Positions 23,607-33,158 of a DNA stretch of 58,535 nt are shown piece after piece; the stretch's first letter is position 1, and each line of letters starts with the position of its first letter. The notes under the pieces were generated by a model, which saw nothing but the letters and a program-made list of their open reading frames with translations, searched no databases and had not been told where the DNA came from. The stretch comes from JABAYQ01 sp049890095 (GTDB lineage Bacteria; Bacteroidota; Bacteroidia; Flavobacteriales; UBA7312), in assembly GCA_049890095.1 (NCBI GenBank), contig JBMHCD010000001.1, positions 1-58,535 of the forward strand. Direction: 5' to 3'. The position numbers and the translations under genes were made by a program.

Positions 23607-26449
23607 TTGCTAATAATTAACTTTTGAACTACTTTGTTTTCTTGACCAGTTAATGTTATAAAATATAATCCTGAGCTAAGATGACTTGTTTTGATGTTTA
23701 ACAAATCTGTTCCTTCTATATTCCACTTTTGTAATATCTTACCCTCAGAATTTGACAATGTTGCCGTTTCTAATAATAGACTTGAGTTCCATTCAATAGT
23801 ACTAAAATTAGAACTTGGGTTTGGATAAATTCTATTTTCTTTTAGAGGTTCAAGGCAGTTTTCTTGACAATCTTCGCGACTGGCATATTCTGCACTTCCA
23901 TCAACAATTGTTATACAATCTCCTTCGTTACAATCGTAAGACCAAATCGGAAAAACATCATAAACACTATTTATTTTGGTAGAATAAATACCTGTTCCGT
24001 GTGTTCCTACTACCAATTTACCATCACTATCTCTAAATCTAATATTTTCGACAACAACACCACCAAATTGTTCTGCGCCAATTATAGTCCATTCTGTGTC
24101 TAATCCCCTTAAATTTTTCGTAGCATACAATCCAGTACTACCTCCAACAAGATAAAGAGTATCAGATCCTAATACAGCAATCTCTGCAGTTCTTAGAGAA
24201 GGGCCATTACCACCTCCACTTAAGTTTTCTTCTAAATTACCAGCAACTCTAGTCCAATTTTCACCTCCATTTTGACTAAAAAATAAACTGTAGGTATTAT
24301 AATTAGAAGATACAACCAGAATTCTTTCATCGTTTGTTGGGTCAATTTCTATTGCAGAAATATTGGTATTATAACCTGTTGGTAAATTATTAATTTCGGT
24401 AAAGCTAGCATCTCCGCTATTTGCATTTTCAATTTTGTAAATATATTTCCCTGATGTTCCTAAGTAAACGGTATTTGCTGGACTTGTTGAAACATCTATA
24501 CATGTAATTTCTCTTTTTGTTGAATCGGAAAATAATTCCCAACCTTGGTTTGTCCTAATTTGAGAATTATTATATTCAAAACTGGATGCAGTGTTGTTTC
24601 TCCATAATTTAGTTCCATTTGGATAATAAAGGATGTCATCTTCATTAGGATCCATACATAGATAATTGATAAACTCGTATCTGTTTGTATCTGCGCCTAG
24701 CGGATCCATTCTATTGTAAGCTATAACCTCACCGTTTTCATTTAGTTTCATTTTAAACAAAACTCCTCTTTGTATTTGTAAATAGAAGTCTTCTTCGTTG
24801 TCAGAAACAGCATTGTAAGAACCATCACCATTAAATGGCATAACCCAATCGGAAGTAGGATCTTGAGAATTAGTTAAAAAATTACCATTATCTTGAAATC
24901 CTCCAATAATTAAATCACTTGTGTCTTTTCCCATAACAACAGAATATAGTTGGGTAGTTTGATATCCGTTATTTAATCTTTGCCAAATATGAGGTGTACT
25001 CAAACAATTTTGAGAAATATATACACCGCCATCGTTTCCGCTCAATATTTTATTGGGATCGGAAGGCAAAAAAAGTAATTCGTGTTGGTCAGGATGATGG
25101 TTGTTATAAATATCCCAATTATCATATCCATGATCAGATCCTTCATAATATCCTCCTATTTGAGAAGTGTTTTCATCAGAAGTAAAGCCATCTGTAGATC
25201 GCCATAAATTTGTACCACCAATAAATACTACATTTGGCTCATCAGGTTTTACTTTTATTAATAAATCATAACCTCCTTGTGAATTAAAATTATCAAAGGT
25301 TGTTGGTCTGTTTGCAGGAATATTTTCTGAAAGATCAACCCAAGTACCACAACTATCTTGACCATTATCACATAAATAGGTATATTTCCAAAGAGAGGTC
25401 CATGTTTGTCCTTCAAAAAATGTATTGGTAAACTGACCTTGACCTTCTGTTTCGGAAGTCAAAAAATAAACTTCATTTTCATTAGAAGGGTTTATGCCTA
25501 TTGCTGTTCTACCATACACATCAGGAAATTCGTCTGGTTTAATATTTGTCCAATCATTACCATTGCTACTTCTCCAAATTCCTTTGTCGGTACCATCTGA
25601 GCTTAATGTTGCATATACGACTCCGTTAGAGGTAATTTCTACATTATTGTAGTATGCACTTCCTCCACCTAGTTGTCTTTCCCAGTTTAATCCTCCGTCC
25701 GTCGATTTGTGTATAGATCCATAAGTAGCAGCATAAATTACGTCCTCATTTAAATTAGTATGATCTAATGCAATATTCCATATAAAGTCAAATTCATTGA
25801 ATGAACCTGCAGGGTTATTGTCGGATGTTTGAATGGTGTCTCCGTTAGCTTCAACTAATACTCCAGAAATAGCATTCCAGCTTAATCCGCCATCTTCCGA
25901 TTTGTAAATACCATTTCCATCGAAGTATGCGTCACCTCCACTAGCAGAAGAGCCTGTTAATTCTCCAGTTCCGTGATACCAAATATTATTTTTTCCTTCT
26001 CTGATATCTTGTTTTACACAAGTAACATTATGAAGTTGAAAAGACTTAGTCATTTTAGACCAATTTTGACCTAAATTAGTACTTCTCCAAATTCCTCCCG
26101 AAGCACCTCCAGCAATTAAAATATTTTCGTCTTGAACATCCATTGCAAGAGCTCTGGTTCGCCCACCAACGTTAAATGGTCCGTTTGCAGTCCAATTTAG
26201 ATTAGAATTGTTTAGATCGTTAGGCATTTCTTGAGAAAATGCTAATTCTCTGTTTCGAATGCTTTTTGGCATAATGCCAGTTTCAGGATTAACGAGTCTT
26301 TTTCTATCCCATTCTTTTCTGGCTTTTGGCCCTTCAGATGGTGCTTTGTAAATTTTATTGAAATTAATAGGGGATTGTTTCTTGTTAATAGCATAAAAAC
26401 AGGAAAAGGATATGGCAGCAATTAGTGCTATTGAGTAAATATATCTCAT
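23603..26449 (-). CDS. Large secreted beta-propeller protein with T9SS type A sorting domain
   Basis: This 948-residue exported protein has a signal peptide at residues 1-20. A long region of WD/BNR-like blades (VPS10/sortilin type) follows, with repeated units such as GGIWRSTNLGQNWSKM, IYKSEDGGLSWNAI and IHKSTDGGLNWER. Near the C-terminus a short Cys-rich segment (YDCNEGDCITI...CQENC) precedes the type IX sorting domain: it begins NRIYPNPSSNFSTIEW and ends in the VVQKLIIS strand. It is probably released or attached at the cell surface. The enzymatic activity, if any, is unknown. Confidence 0.87.
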   Translation of the reverse strand: MRYIYSIALIAAISFSCFYAINKKQSPINFNKIYKAPSEGPKARKEWDRKRLVNPETGIMPKSIRNRELAFSQEMPNDLNNSNLNWTANGPFNVGGRTRALAMDVQDENILIAGGASGGIWRSTNLGQNWSKMTKSFQLHNVTCVKQDIREGKNNIWYHGTGELTGSSASGGDAYFDGNGIYKSEDGGLSWNAISGVLVEANGDTIQTSDNNPAGSFNEFDFIWNIALDHTNLNEDVIYAATYGSIHKSTDGGLNWERQLGGGSAYYNNVEITSNGVVYATLSSDGTDKGIWRSSNGNDWTNIKPDEFPDVYGRTAIGINPSNENEVYFLTSETEGQGQFTNTFFEGQTWTSLWKYTYLCDNGQDSCGTWVDLSENIPANRPTTFDNFNSQGGYDLLIKVKPDEPNVVFIGGTNLWRSTDGFTSDENTSQIGGYYEGSDHGYDNWDIYNNHHPDQHELLFLPSDPNKILSGNDGGVYISQNCLSTPHIWQRLNNGYQTTQLYSVVMGKDTSDLIIGGFQDNGNFLTNSQDPTSDWVMPFNGDGSYNAVSDNEEDFYLQIQRGVLFKMKLNENGEVIAYNRMDPLGADTNRYEFINYLCMDPNEDDILYYPNGTKLWRNNTASSFEYNNSQIRTNQGWELFSDSTKREITCIDVSTSPANTVYLGTSGKYIYKIENANSGDASFTEINNLPTGYNTNISAIEIDPTNDERILVVSSNYNTYSLFFSQNGGENWTRVAGNLEENLSGGGNGPSLRTAEIAVLGSDTLYLVGGSTGLYATKNLRGLDTEWTIIGAEQFGGVVVENIRFRDSDGKLVVGTHGTGIYSTKINSVYDVFPIWSYDCNEGDCITIVDGSAEYASREDCQENCLEPLKENRIYPNPSSNFSTIEWNSSLLLETATLSNSEGKILQKWNIEGTDLLNIKTSHLSSGLYFITLTGQENKVVQKLIISN

Positions 26450-26475
26450 TTTATATAATTTGGTATGTTGCTAAA

Positions 26476-27792
26476 TTATAGATTATTATTCAATTTTTTT
26501 GCGTTTTTTATACAATCGCTTACAGATACACCATTTATGTAATTTCCACTTATATAAAAATTAGGATTATTAGATTGAAAGCGTTCGATACTTTTTACTA
26601 ATTCTTGGTGTTTCATCCTATATTGTGGAATACCTTTTTTGTACACATAATGATTTTTAAAGATTGGTTCAGAATCTGTTTTTATAAAATCGGTCAGCTC
26701 TTTTAGTATTATAGATTCTAATTCTTTTTTCGGCAACTCACAAAGTTCTTTTTGTCGATCACCTCCCACAATTACAGTATATAAGTTTTTATCTTTTGGA
26801 CTAACGTGCTCAAAAATTTGACTATTGAACAAGATTCCTAGAAAAGATTTATTATCGCTTGGCTTGGTAAGTACTCCAAATCCGTTTAATGGATTTTTAA
26901 TGGATTTTTTTTCGAAACCAAAATGTAAAACATTTGCTGGTACATACTCAATGTTATTAAGTTGCTGTATTAAATCATCATCTTCTATTAGTTCAGAAAG
27001 ACAAAAAGCCGGTATTGTAGAAACAATTTTGGTACATTTTATTGTTTGACGATTTGTTTCAACCACATATCCAGAGTCATTTTTTTTGATCGATTTTACT
27101 CTAGTATCTAATAAAATATTTTTTTGGATACGATTATAGATTTTATTGTTGAGGTCGGATAATCCTTTTTTAAGACTAAAAATCTGATTTTTTTGAGAGG
27201 AAGATTTTCGGCTTTTAATCAACCCTTTAAGAACACTTCCAAAATCTTGTTCAAGTTTCCATACTTTTGATAAAGCATGTTTCATACTCATTTTTTCAAT
27301 GTTTCCGGCATAAATTCCGGTAGTGAATGGAACAACAAAAGTGTTGGTAAAATTGACTCCGAATCGATGATCAAAAAATGATTTTACAGATGTGTTTTTA
27401 TGATGCTTTTTTTTGAAAGGCTCGAGTAAAATTTTAAGCTTGTCGTATGAAGATAACAAATTTGTGGTAAAAATTTGAATGGGATGACTAGGCAGTGCTA
27501 CTGCTTTTCCATTTTTAATAACAAAGCGGTTTTTCTCAGCTAATTTACTCGGATATATGATGGATTCTCCTAAATTATAGTCGTTTAGTAACTCTTTAAT
27601 TGCATCATTATTAATTAAAACAGTATTTGGTCCATTTTCACAAATAAACCCCGATTTAATTTTAGTGCTAATTACTCCTCCAACACTTTTATCAGATTCA
27701 ATAACAATAAAATCACTGTTTTTTTTAGATAAAAAATGTGCAGTACTCAAGCCAGAAATACCTGCGCCAATAATTAATGTTTGAACTTTCAT
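26476..27792 (-). CDS. hemG: Protoporphyrinogen oxidase (HemY/PPOX type)
   Basis: This FAD-dependent enzyme has 438 residues. The dinucleotide-binding GAGISG is at residues 9-14, with a GGVISTKIKSGF segment behind it and a C-terminal FAD motif (NFYISGNYINGVSVSDCIKNA). It oxidises protoporphyrinogen IX (or coproporphyrinogen III in related enzymes) in haem synthesis. Start 27792 is used because the upstream ATG at 27807 lies in the -7 promoter element. The divergent partner is a mutase gene. Flavobacterial genomes often name this gene hemG although the protein is of the HemY family. Confidence 0.87.
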   Translation of the reverse strand: MKVQTLIIGAGISGLSTAHFLSKKNSDFIVIESDKSVGGVISTKIKSGFICENGPNTVLINNDAIKELLNDYNLGESIIYPSKLAEKNRFVIKNGKAVALPSHPIQIFTTNLLSSYDKLKILLEPFKKKHHKNTSVKSFFDHRFGVNFTNTFVVPFTTGIYAGNIEKMSMKHALSKVWKLEQDFGSVLKGLIKSRKSSSQKNQIFSLKKGLSDLNNKIYNRIQKNILLDTRVKSIKKNDSGYVVETNRQTIKCTKIVSTIPAFCLSELIEDDDLIQQLNNIEYVPANVLHFGFEKKSIKNPLNGFGVLTKPSDNKSFLGILFNSQIFEHVSPKDKNLYTVIVGGDRQKELCELPKKELESIILKELTDFIKTDSEPIFKNHYVYKKGIPQYRMKHQELVKSIERFQSNNPNFYISGNYINGVSVSDCIKNAKKLNNNL

Positions 27793-27804
27793 AATTGGAA
27801 ACAA

Positions 27805-27812
27805 CAAATTTA
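27805..27812 (-). promoter_or_regulatory. -7 element of the protoporphyrinogen oxidase gene
   Basis: TAAATTTG on the - strand ends 12 bases before the ATG at 27792. It forms a divergent promoter pair with the element at 27835. Confidence 0.6.
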
Positions 27813-27834
27813 GCTAAAAAATAATGACTTATGT

Positions 27835-27842
27835 TATATTTG
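27835..27842 (+). promoter_or_regulatory. -7 element of the acyl-CoA mutase gene
   Basis: TATATTTG ends 21 bases before the ATG at 27864. It lies downstream of the ATG at 27831, which rules that start out. Confidence 0.6.
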
Positions 27843-27863
27843 CATTCGCTAACAAAACTAAAT

Positions 27864-30800
27864 ATGATTGATTCTAAAAAATATCAACCGAAGAACAAGG
27901 TAAGAATTGTTACTGCAGCAAGTTTATTTGATGGACATGATGCAGCGATTAACATAATGCGAAGAATAATTCAGGCAACTGGTTGTGAGGTTATTCATTT
28001 AGGTCATGATAGGTCGGTGGAAGAGGTTGTTAACTGTGCCATTGAGGAGGATGCAAATGCAATTGCAATGACTTCATACCAGGGTGGGCACACCGAATAC
28101 CTCAAATATATGTACGATTTGTTGGTGCAAAAAAAATCACAACACATTAAAATATTTGCTGGTGGTGGTGGAACTATTTTGCCACAAGAAATAGATGAAC
28201 TTCACGAATACGGAATAACAAGAATATATCATCCGGATGATGGTCGTAAAATGGGTCTTCAGGGTATGATTAATGATTTAGTAGAAAAATCAGATTTTGA
28301 AACAGGCAAAAATGTTAAAGGTTGTTCCTCGGATTTATCGTCTTATAAAAATATTGCACGCCTAATATCGGCAGCAGAAAACTTCCCGGAACAAGCAAAG
28401 TCTGAGCTGGATATTATTAAGAAAAAAGCACAAAAATCAACTACTCCAATTTTAGGAATTACTGGAACAGGGGGGGCTGGTAAATCATCTTTGGTTGATG
28501 AGTTAGTAAGGCGATTCTTGATTGATTTTAATAACAAAAAGATGGCTATTATTTCGGTAGATCCTTCAAAAAGAAAAACAGGAGGAGCATTGCTTGGTGA
28601 TAGAATTAGAATGAATGCTATCAAAAGCGATAGAGTTTACATGCGATCATTGGCTACTCGTCAGGCTAATTTAGCTCTTTCAGCACATGTAAATGAAGCA
28701 CTTAATATTTTAAAAGCGGCTAATTTTGATCTCATTATATTAGAAACTTCGGGGATTGGTCAATCAGATACAGAAATTTTAGAGCATTCGGATGCATCCT
28801 TGTATGTAATGACTCCCGAATATGGTGCAGCAACTCAATTAGAAAAGATTGATATGTTGGACTTTGCCGACTTAATTGCTCTCAATAAATTTGACAAAAG
28901 AGGTGCACTTGATGCCTTGAGAGATGTTAAAAAACAATACCAACGAAATCATGTTTTATTTGAAACTGATTTAGAAAAAATGCCAGTTTTTGGAACAATT
29001 GCATCGCAGTTTAATGATCCTGGAGTAAACTCTTTGTATAGAGCAATTATTGATAAAATTGTTGAAAAAACAGGTGCAAATTTAGAGTCCAGTTACCAGA
29101 TTACTTCTGAGATGTCAGAAAAAATATTTGTAATACCCCCAAATAGGTCAAGATATTTGTCAGAGATTTCAGAAAATAATAGAGCTTATGATAATTGGGT
29201 AAAAAAGCAGTCTGTAGTTGCACAAGAATTGTATGCCTTAGATCTTTCTATGCAGACGCTTAACAAGTCCAAAGACAATACTCTGAAGTCTAGCTTACAA
29301 TCGGCTTTTGATGAAAAATTAATGGATTTAGATCCTAAGAATAAATTGTTGATTGATAATTGGGACAAGCTTAAAGAATCGTATAAAAATGAAGATTTTA
29401 TTTTTAATGTTAGAGACAAACAAATAGTAATAAAAACACATACTAAATCTTTGTCTCATTCGGATATTCCTAAAGTGGCACTGCCAAAATATTCGGCATG
29501 GGGCGATCTTTTAAATTGGCAGTTGCAAGAAAATGTTCCAGGCAAATTTCCTTTTACGGCCGGATTGTTTCCTTTTAAAAGAGAAGGAGAAGACCCAACT
29601 AGAATGTTTGCAGGAGAGGGTAGTCCTGAAAGAACCAACAAACGCTTTCATTATGTAAGTTTGGGAATGCCAGCAAAAAGATTATCTACTGCTTTTGATT
29701 CGGTTACTCTTTATGGTAATGATCCAGATCACAGACCAGATATTTATGGGAAAATAGGGAATTCGGGTGTTTCAGTTTGTTGTGTTGATGATGCCAAGAA
29801 GTTATATTCAGGTTTTAATTTATGTCATCCTACTACATCTGTTTCCATGACAATCAACGGACCAGCTCCTATGCTATTAGCATTTTTTATGAATGCAGCT
29901 ATTGATCAGCAATGCGAAATTTATATTCAAGAAAATAATTTAGAAGCAGAAGTTGAGGCAAAAATCAAAAAAATATATAAAGGTAAAAAGCGTCCAAGCT
30001 ATAACGAAGAATTACCAGAAGGTAATGACGGATTAGGTTTGTTTTTATTGGGAGTTTCTGGAGATCAAGTACTGCCCCAAAAGGTGTATAACGATATAAA
30101 GGTAGCGACTTTGAAGCAGGTAAGAGGAACGGTTCAGGCTGATATTTTAAAAGAAGATCAGGCTCAAAATACCTGTATTTTTTCTACAGAATTTGCCTTG
30201 CGTATGATGGGCGATGTTCAAGAGTATTTTATTCATAATGAAATTCGAAACTTTTATTCTGTTTCCATTTCAGGATATCATATAGCTGAAGCTGGGGCAA
30301 ACCCGATTTCTCAACTTGCATTTACTCTAGCAAATGGATTTACTTATGTAGAGTATTATTTGAGTAGGGGAATGGACATAAATAAATTTGGTCCTAATTT
30401 ATCTTTCTTCTTTTCTAATGGTATTGACCCAGAATATGCAGTTATCGGGCGTGTTGCCAGAAGAATCTGGGCAAAAGCGTTAAAGTTAAAATATGGTGCT
30501 GATGAACGTGCACAAAAATTAAAGTATCATATTCAGACTTCAGGTAGATCTTTACACGCTCAAGAGATTGATTTTAATGATATTCGTACAACCCTTCAAG
30601 CATTGTACGCTATTTATGATAATTGTAATTCTTTGCATACCAACGCTTACGACGAGGCCATAACTACTCCAACCGAAGATTCTGTTCGTAGAGCTATGGC
30701 TATCCAGTTGATTATTAATAAGGAATTAGGTCTTGCAAAAAATGAAAACCCTATTCAAGGATCATTTATTATTGAAGAACTTACCGATTTAGTAGAAGAA

Positions 30801-31223
30801 GCAGTACTTTCCGAATTTGATAGAATAACCGAAAGAGGAGGTGTGTTAGGCGCTATGGAAACGATGTATCAAAGATCGAAAATACAAGAAGAATCCTTGT
30901 ATTATGAAACTCTTAAACACAACGGAGATTTCCCTATAATAGGAGTTAATACTTTCTTAAATAAAAAAGGATCGCCTACTATTGTGCCATCGGAAGTAAT
31001 TCGAGCAACGGAACAAGAAAAACAAATGCAAATTGACACTTTAGAAAATTTGATAGTTAATCATTCTAAGAATACTAAAGAGTGGTTGGAAAAATTGCAG
31101 AATTCGGCTATTCAAAACCAAAATATATTTAATGTGTTAATGGATGCTGCCAAATATTGTTCTCTTGGTCAAGTAACCGATGCTTTGTTTGAAGTAGGAG
31201 GACAGTACAGAAGAAATATGTAA
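27864..31223 (+). CDS. icmF: Fused isobutyryl-CoA-type mutase (IcmF): B12 domain, MeaB GTPase and mutase
   Basis: A single 1119-residue chain holds three units. First is a cobalamin-binding domain with DGHDAA (His25 as the cobalt ligand). Next is a MeaB-like chaperone GTPase with P-loop GTGGAGKSS near residue 200 and NKFD. Last is a B12 mutase catalytic barrel from about residue 545. This order is specific to IcmF. Aligned by motif to methylmalonyl-CoA mutase, the Tyr before AG is Phe582 (RMFAGEG) and the carboxylate-binding Arg before NT is Gln768 (AQNT). Both changes favour isobutyryl/butyryl-CoA over methylmalonyl-CoA. It interconverts branched and linear acyl-CoA. Confidence 0.9.
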   Translation: MIDSKKYQPKNKVRIVTAASLFDGHDAAINIMRRIIQATGCEVIHLGHDRSVEEVVNCAIEEDANAIAMTSYQGGHTEYLKYMYDLLVQKKSQHIKIFAGGGGTILPQEIDELHEYGITRIYHPDDGRKMGLQGMINDLVEKSDFETGKNVKGCSSDLSSYKNIARLISAAENFPEQAKSELDIIKKKAQKSTTPILGITGTGGAGKSSLVDELVRRFLIDFNNKKMAIISVDPSKRKTGGALLGDRIRMNAIKSDRVYMRSLATRQANLALSAHVNEALNILKAANFDLIILETSGIGQSDTEILEHSDASLYVMTPEYGAATQLEKIDMLDFADLIALNKFDKRGALDALRDVKKQYQRNHVLFETDLEKMPVFGTIASQFNDPGVNSLYRAIIDKIVEKTGANLESSYQITSEMSEKIFVIPPNRSRYLSEISENNRAYDNWVKKQSVVAQELYALDLSMQTLNKSKDNTLKSSLQSAFDEKLMDLDPKNKLLIDNWDKLKESYKNEDFIFNVRDKQIVIKTHTKSLSHSDIPKVALPKYSAWGDLLNWQLQENVPGKFPFTAGLFPFKREGEDPTRMFAGEGSPERTNKRFHYVSLGMPAKRLSTAFDSVTLYGNDPDHRPDIYGKIGNSGVSVCCVDDAKKLYSGFNLCHPTTSVSMTINGPAPMLLAFFMNAAIDQQCEIYIQENNLEAEVEAKIKKIYKGKKRPSYNEELPEGNDGLGLFLLGVSGDQVLPQKVYNDIKVATLKQVRGTVQADILKEDQAQNTCIFSTEFALRMMGDVQEYFIHNEIRNFYSVSISGYHIAEAGANPISQLAFTLANGFTYVEYYLSRGMDINKFGPNLSFFFSNGIDPEYAVIGRVARRIWAKALKLKYGADERAQKLKYHIQTSGRSLHAQEIDFNDIRTTLQALYAIYDNCNSLHTNAYDEAITTPTEDSVRRAMAIQLIINKELGLAKNENPIQGSFIIEELTDLVEEAVLSEFDRITERGGVLGAMETMYQRSKIQEESLYYETLKHNGDFPIIGVNTFLNKKGSPTIVPSEVIRATEQEKQMQIDTLENLIVNHSKNTKEWLEKLQNSAIQNQNIFNVLMDAAKYCSLGQVTDALFEVGGQYRRNM

Positions 31224-31247
31224 TTGCTTTAAATATAGTAGATTATT

Positions 31248-32252
31248 TTATTCAAGCATATATACAACTTTAGTTTTTCGATCTTCCATTTTGGTGGTTA
31301 CTAAAGGATTGGATTTATAAAATTCGTAAGCAGGTAATATTAGTGTTAAGTTATTGCTTTTGGCATAGTCCAAAATCTTCTGATGAGTTTGATCTACCAA
31401 AGAATAAGCTCCTTTATGAATACATTCAAGGGTTTTGCTATCTTTTATTTTTTGTTGCTTAATTTGATTGGAAAAAAGTTCTACTTCTTGGTTGATAAAA
31501 GTTCCTGCTTTAAACACAATTTTATCGTCATCTCCTTTATGTTTAGGAAAAACCAAATACTGCACAAAAGGGGGAGATTCTACTTTTATATTGTTGCTTT
31601 TGCAATACGAAACCACTGCTTGTAAACTTTTTTCTAGAGTGCTTGTTAAGTCTTTATAAGTACAACTATCGGAGGTGAAAAGTTCTATTTTAGAAGAAAA
31701 TTCATTCATGTTAATTTCACCACTTTGTGCTGGTAAACTCTCACAATATCTTTTTAAATTGTTCAATCCTTTTTCTAAATCTTGACCAATCATTTTACTT
31801 AATAGTGGCCCCATTACTTTCATTAAAAACGGCAATTCTCCCTGATCTTTCCAACTTACTAAAACACCATTTTCTAATGGTTGAAAGTTAAAGGTTCCAT
31901 CAAAAGAATTCCATCCTTCAATAGATATTTTGAATTTTATATAATTTACAAATGAAGATTCATAAATTTCCATTTTCCCGTTAGAAGATTTTTCGCTTTT
32001 CCAATTCTTTATGGCTCCAACACCGTATTCGGTAGTGTTGTATTCGAAAGTCATATTTGGGTCATCCTCTAGCCAAGGATTCCAGTTTTCCCAATTTTTA
32101 AAACTGTTAACTTGATGAAAAACAAAAGATGGAGAACTATTAATAGTGATGTTTTTTTCTACAGAAAATGTAGAAGGGAAAAATACATTTGCAACTAAGA
32201 AGATAAAAATAAAACCTAGAAGGGCATACAAAAGAGCTTTTAGAATTTTCAT
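31248..32252 (-). CDS. SRPBCC domain fused to a GyrI-like domain, membrane-anchored
   Basis: The 334-residue protein has three parts: an N-terminal hydrophobic helix (about 5-27) that may anchor it, an SRPBCC (START-like) domain with INSSPSFVFHQVNSFKNWENWNPW (about 37-170), and a C-terminal GyrI-like/AraC-effector-binding domain (about 185-334) ending in TKVVYMLE. Both domains bind small hydrophobic ligands in other families; no ligand can be named. It follows a small membrane ORF and yceI on the same strand, separated by a long inverted repeat. Confidence 0.75.
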   Translation of the reverse strand: MKILKALLYALLGFIFIFLVANVFFPSTFSVEKNITINSSPSFVFHQVNSFKNWENWNPWLEDDPNMTFEYNTTEYGVGAIKNWKSEKSSNGKMEIYESSFVNYIKFKISIEGWNSFDGTFNFQPLENGVLVSWKDQGELPFLMKVMGPLLSKMIGQDLEKGLNNLKRYCESLPAQSGEINMNEFSSKIELFTSDSCTYKDLTSTLEKSLQAVVSYCKSNNIKVESPPFVQYLVFPKHKGDDDKIVFKAGTFINQEVELFSNQIKQQKIKDSKTLECIHKGAYSLVDQTHQKILDYAKSNNLTLILPAYEFYKSNPLVTTKMEDRKTKVVYMLE

Positions 32253-32268
32253 GATTTGTGATTTATAA

Positions 32269-32300
32269 AACTAAGGTAAGAAAATTTTCTTACCCTAGTT
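32269..32300. repeat. 32-base inverted repeat between the 63-residue ORF and the SRPBCC-GyrI gene
   Basis: AACTAAGGTAAGAAAA (32269-32284) is followed directly by TTTTCTTACCCTAGTT (32285-32300), 15 of 16 positions complementary. It overlaps the stop codon of the 63-residue ORF. On the - strand it is followed by TTTTATAAATC, so it could act as a leaky terminator, or as an operator for the next gene. Confidence 0.6.
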
Positions 32301-32486
32301 TAGGTTACCTCTGAAAACGTACAAAAGAAACATTAGAACAATAATTACCAAAATAAAATAGGAGCTTCCCGAATAGTAAAGTTTGTTTAGTTTAAAATCT
32401 TTTTTGTAAGACCATATCAAATACGATATGAAAGCTACAGCAAAGCATCCAGCAAAGATCCAATGTCCTTTAGTTACGTATTCCAT
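32295..32486 (-). CDS. Small two-helix membrane protein
   Basis: This 63-residue protein of unknown function has two hydrophobic helices (about 8-25 and 40-58) joined by a Lys-rich loop (YKKDFKLNKL), which places the loop in the cytoplasm by the positive-inside rule. It starts directly at the base after the yceI stop, so the two are co-translated. I recognise no family. Confidence 0.7.
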   Translation of the reverse strand: MEYVTKGHWIFAGCFAVAFISYLIWSYKKDFKLNKLYYSGSSYFILVIIVLMFLLYVFRGNLN

Positions 32487-33074
32487 TTATTTAGTTGCAA
32501 CAATGTTGAATTCAACGATTACTTCGTTGTCGATTGCTTTGTCACCTAAGTTGTCGAAAAATGTTCCCGAACCATAGATGATGTCAAATTTTGTTCTGTC
32601 GAAAGAAAATTTTCCTGAAGCAGCAACCGTGTTATTTCTTTCTGTTAAATCTAGTTCGAAAGTAATTACATCTTTAAAGTTTTTGATATTTAACTCGCCA
32701 ATTACTTTGTGTTTTCCATTTGGTAATTTGGAAGCCGTAATCATTTTAAAATCTGCTTTCGGAAATTTTTCAACATCAAAAAAGTCTTCATTTTTTAGAT
32801 GCGATACCAGGTAATCACTTTTGCCTTTATCTTTTATGTCGGTGTTGGTAATGGATGTCATATCAATAGTAAAATTAGCAGCAGCTAGTTTTCCATGGTC
32901 CATCATAATAATACCTTTAGAAATGTCAATATTTCCGTAGTGGCTTGCCGTTATTTTAGAGCCTGTCCATTTTAAGTTGCTTTTTTCTGTATCTACTTTA
33001 AAACTAACGATATGTGGATTTGTAAAAGAGAAAATCAAAAAAGAAAGTGATAATAAAAATGCGAATTTTTTCAT
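32487..33074 (-). CDS. YceI family periplasmic protein
   Basis: This 195-residue protein has a signal peptide (about 1-18, MKKFAFLLSLSFLIFSF) and a YceI lipocalin-like barrel. The family pattern is VDTEKSNLKWTGSKIT...GNIDISKG and, near the end, FSFDRTKFDIIYGSGTFFDNLGDKAIDNEV. YceI proteins bind polyisoprenoid-type lipids in the periplasm; the physiological ligand here is open. Confidence 0.9.
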   Translation of the reverse strand: MKKFAFLLSLSFLIFSFTNPHIVSFKVDTEKSNLKWTGSKITASHYGNIDISKGIIMMDHGKLAAANFTIDMTSITNTDIKDKGKSDYLVSHLKNEDFFDVEKFPKADFKMITASKLPNGKHKVIGELNIKNFKDVITFELDLTERNNTVAASGKFSFDRTKFDIIYGSGTFFDNLGDKAIDNEVIVEFNIVATK

Positions 33075-33100
33075 AATTTGTTGTTTTTTTAATTAGAGTA

Positions 33101-33108
33101 CAAAGTTA
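33101..33108 (-). promoter_or_regulatory. -7 element of yceI
   Basis: TAACTTTG on the - strand matches TAnnTTTG and lies 26 bases upstream of the ATG. No well-spaced TTTG is seen further up. Confidence 0.5.
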
Positions 33109-33158
33109 TGAAAATCTTACAAAACCATTACATTTAACGTTTTAAAACAAAAAAGTAA

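Noticed and set aside
23864..25600. Several 60-80-codon frames on the + strand inside the T9SS protein gene
   Set aside because: All are antisense to a clear long gene with repeated blades; none has a promoter or recognisable motif.
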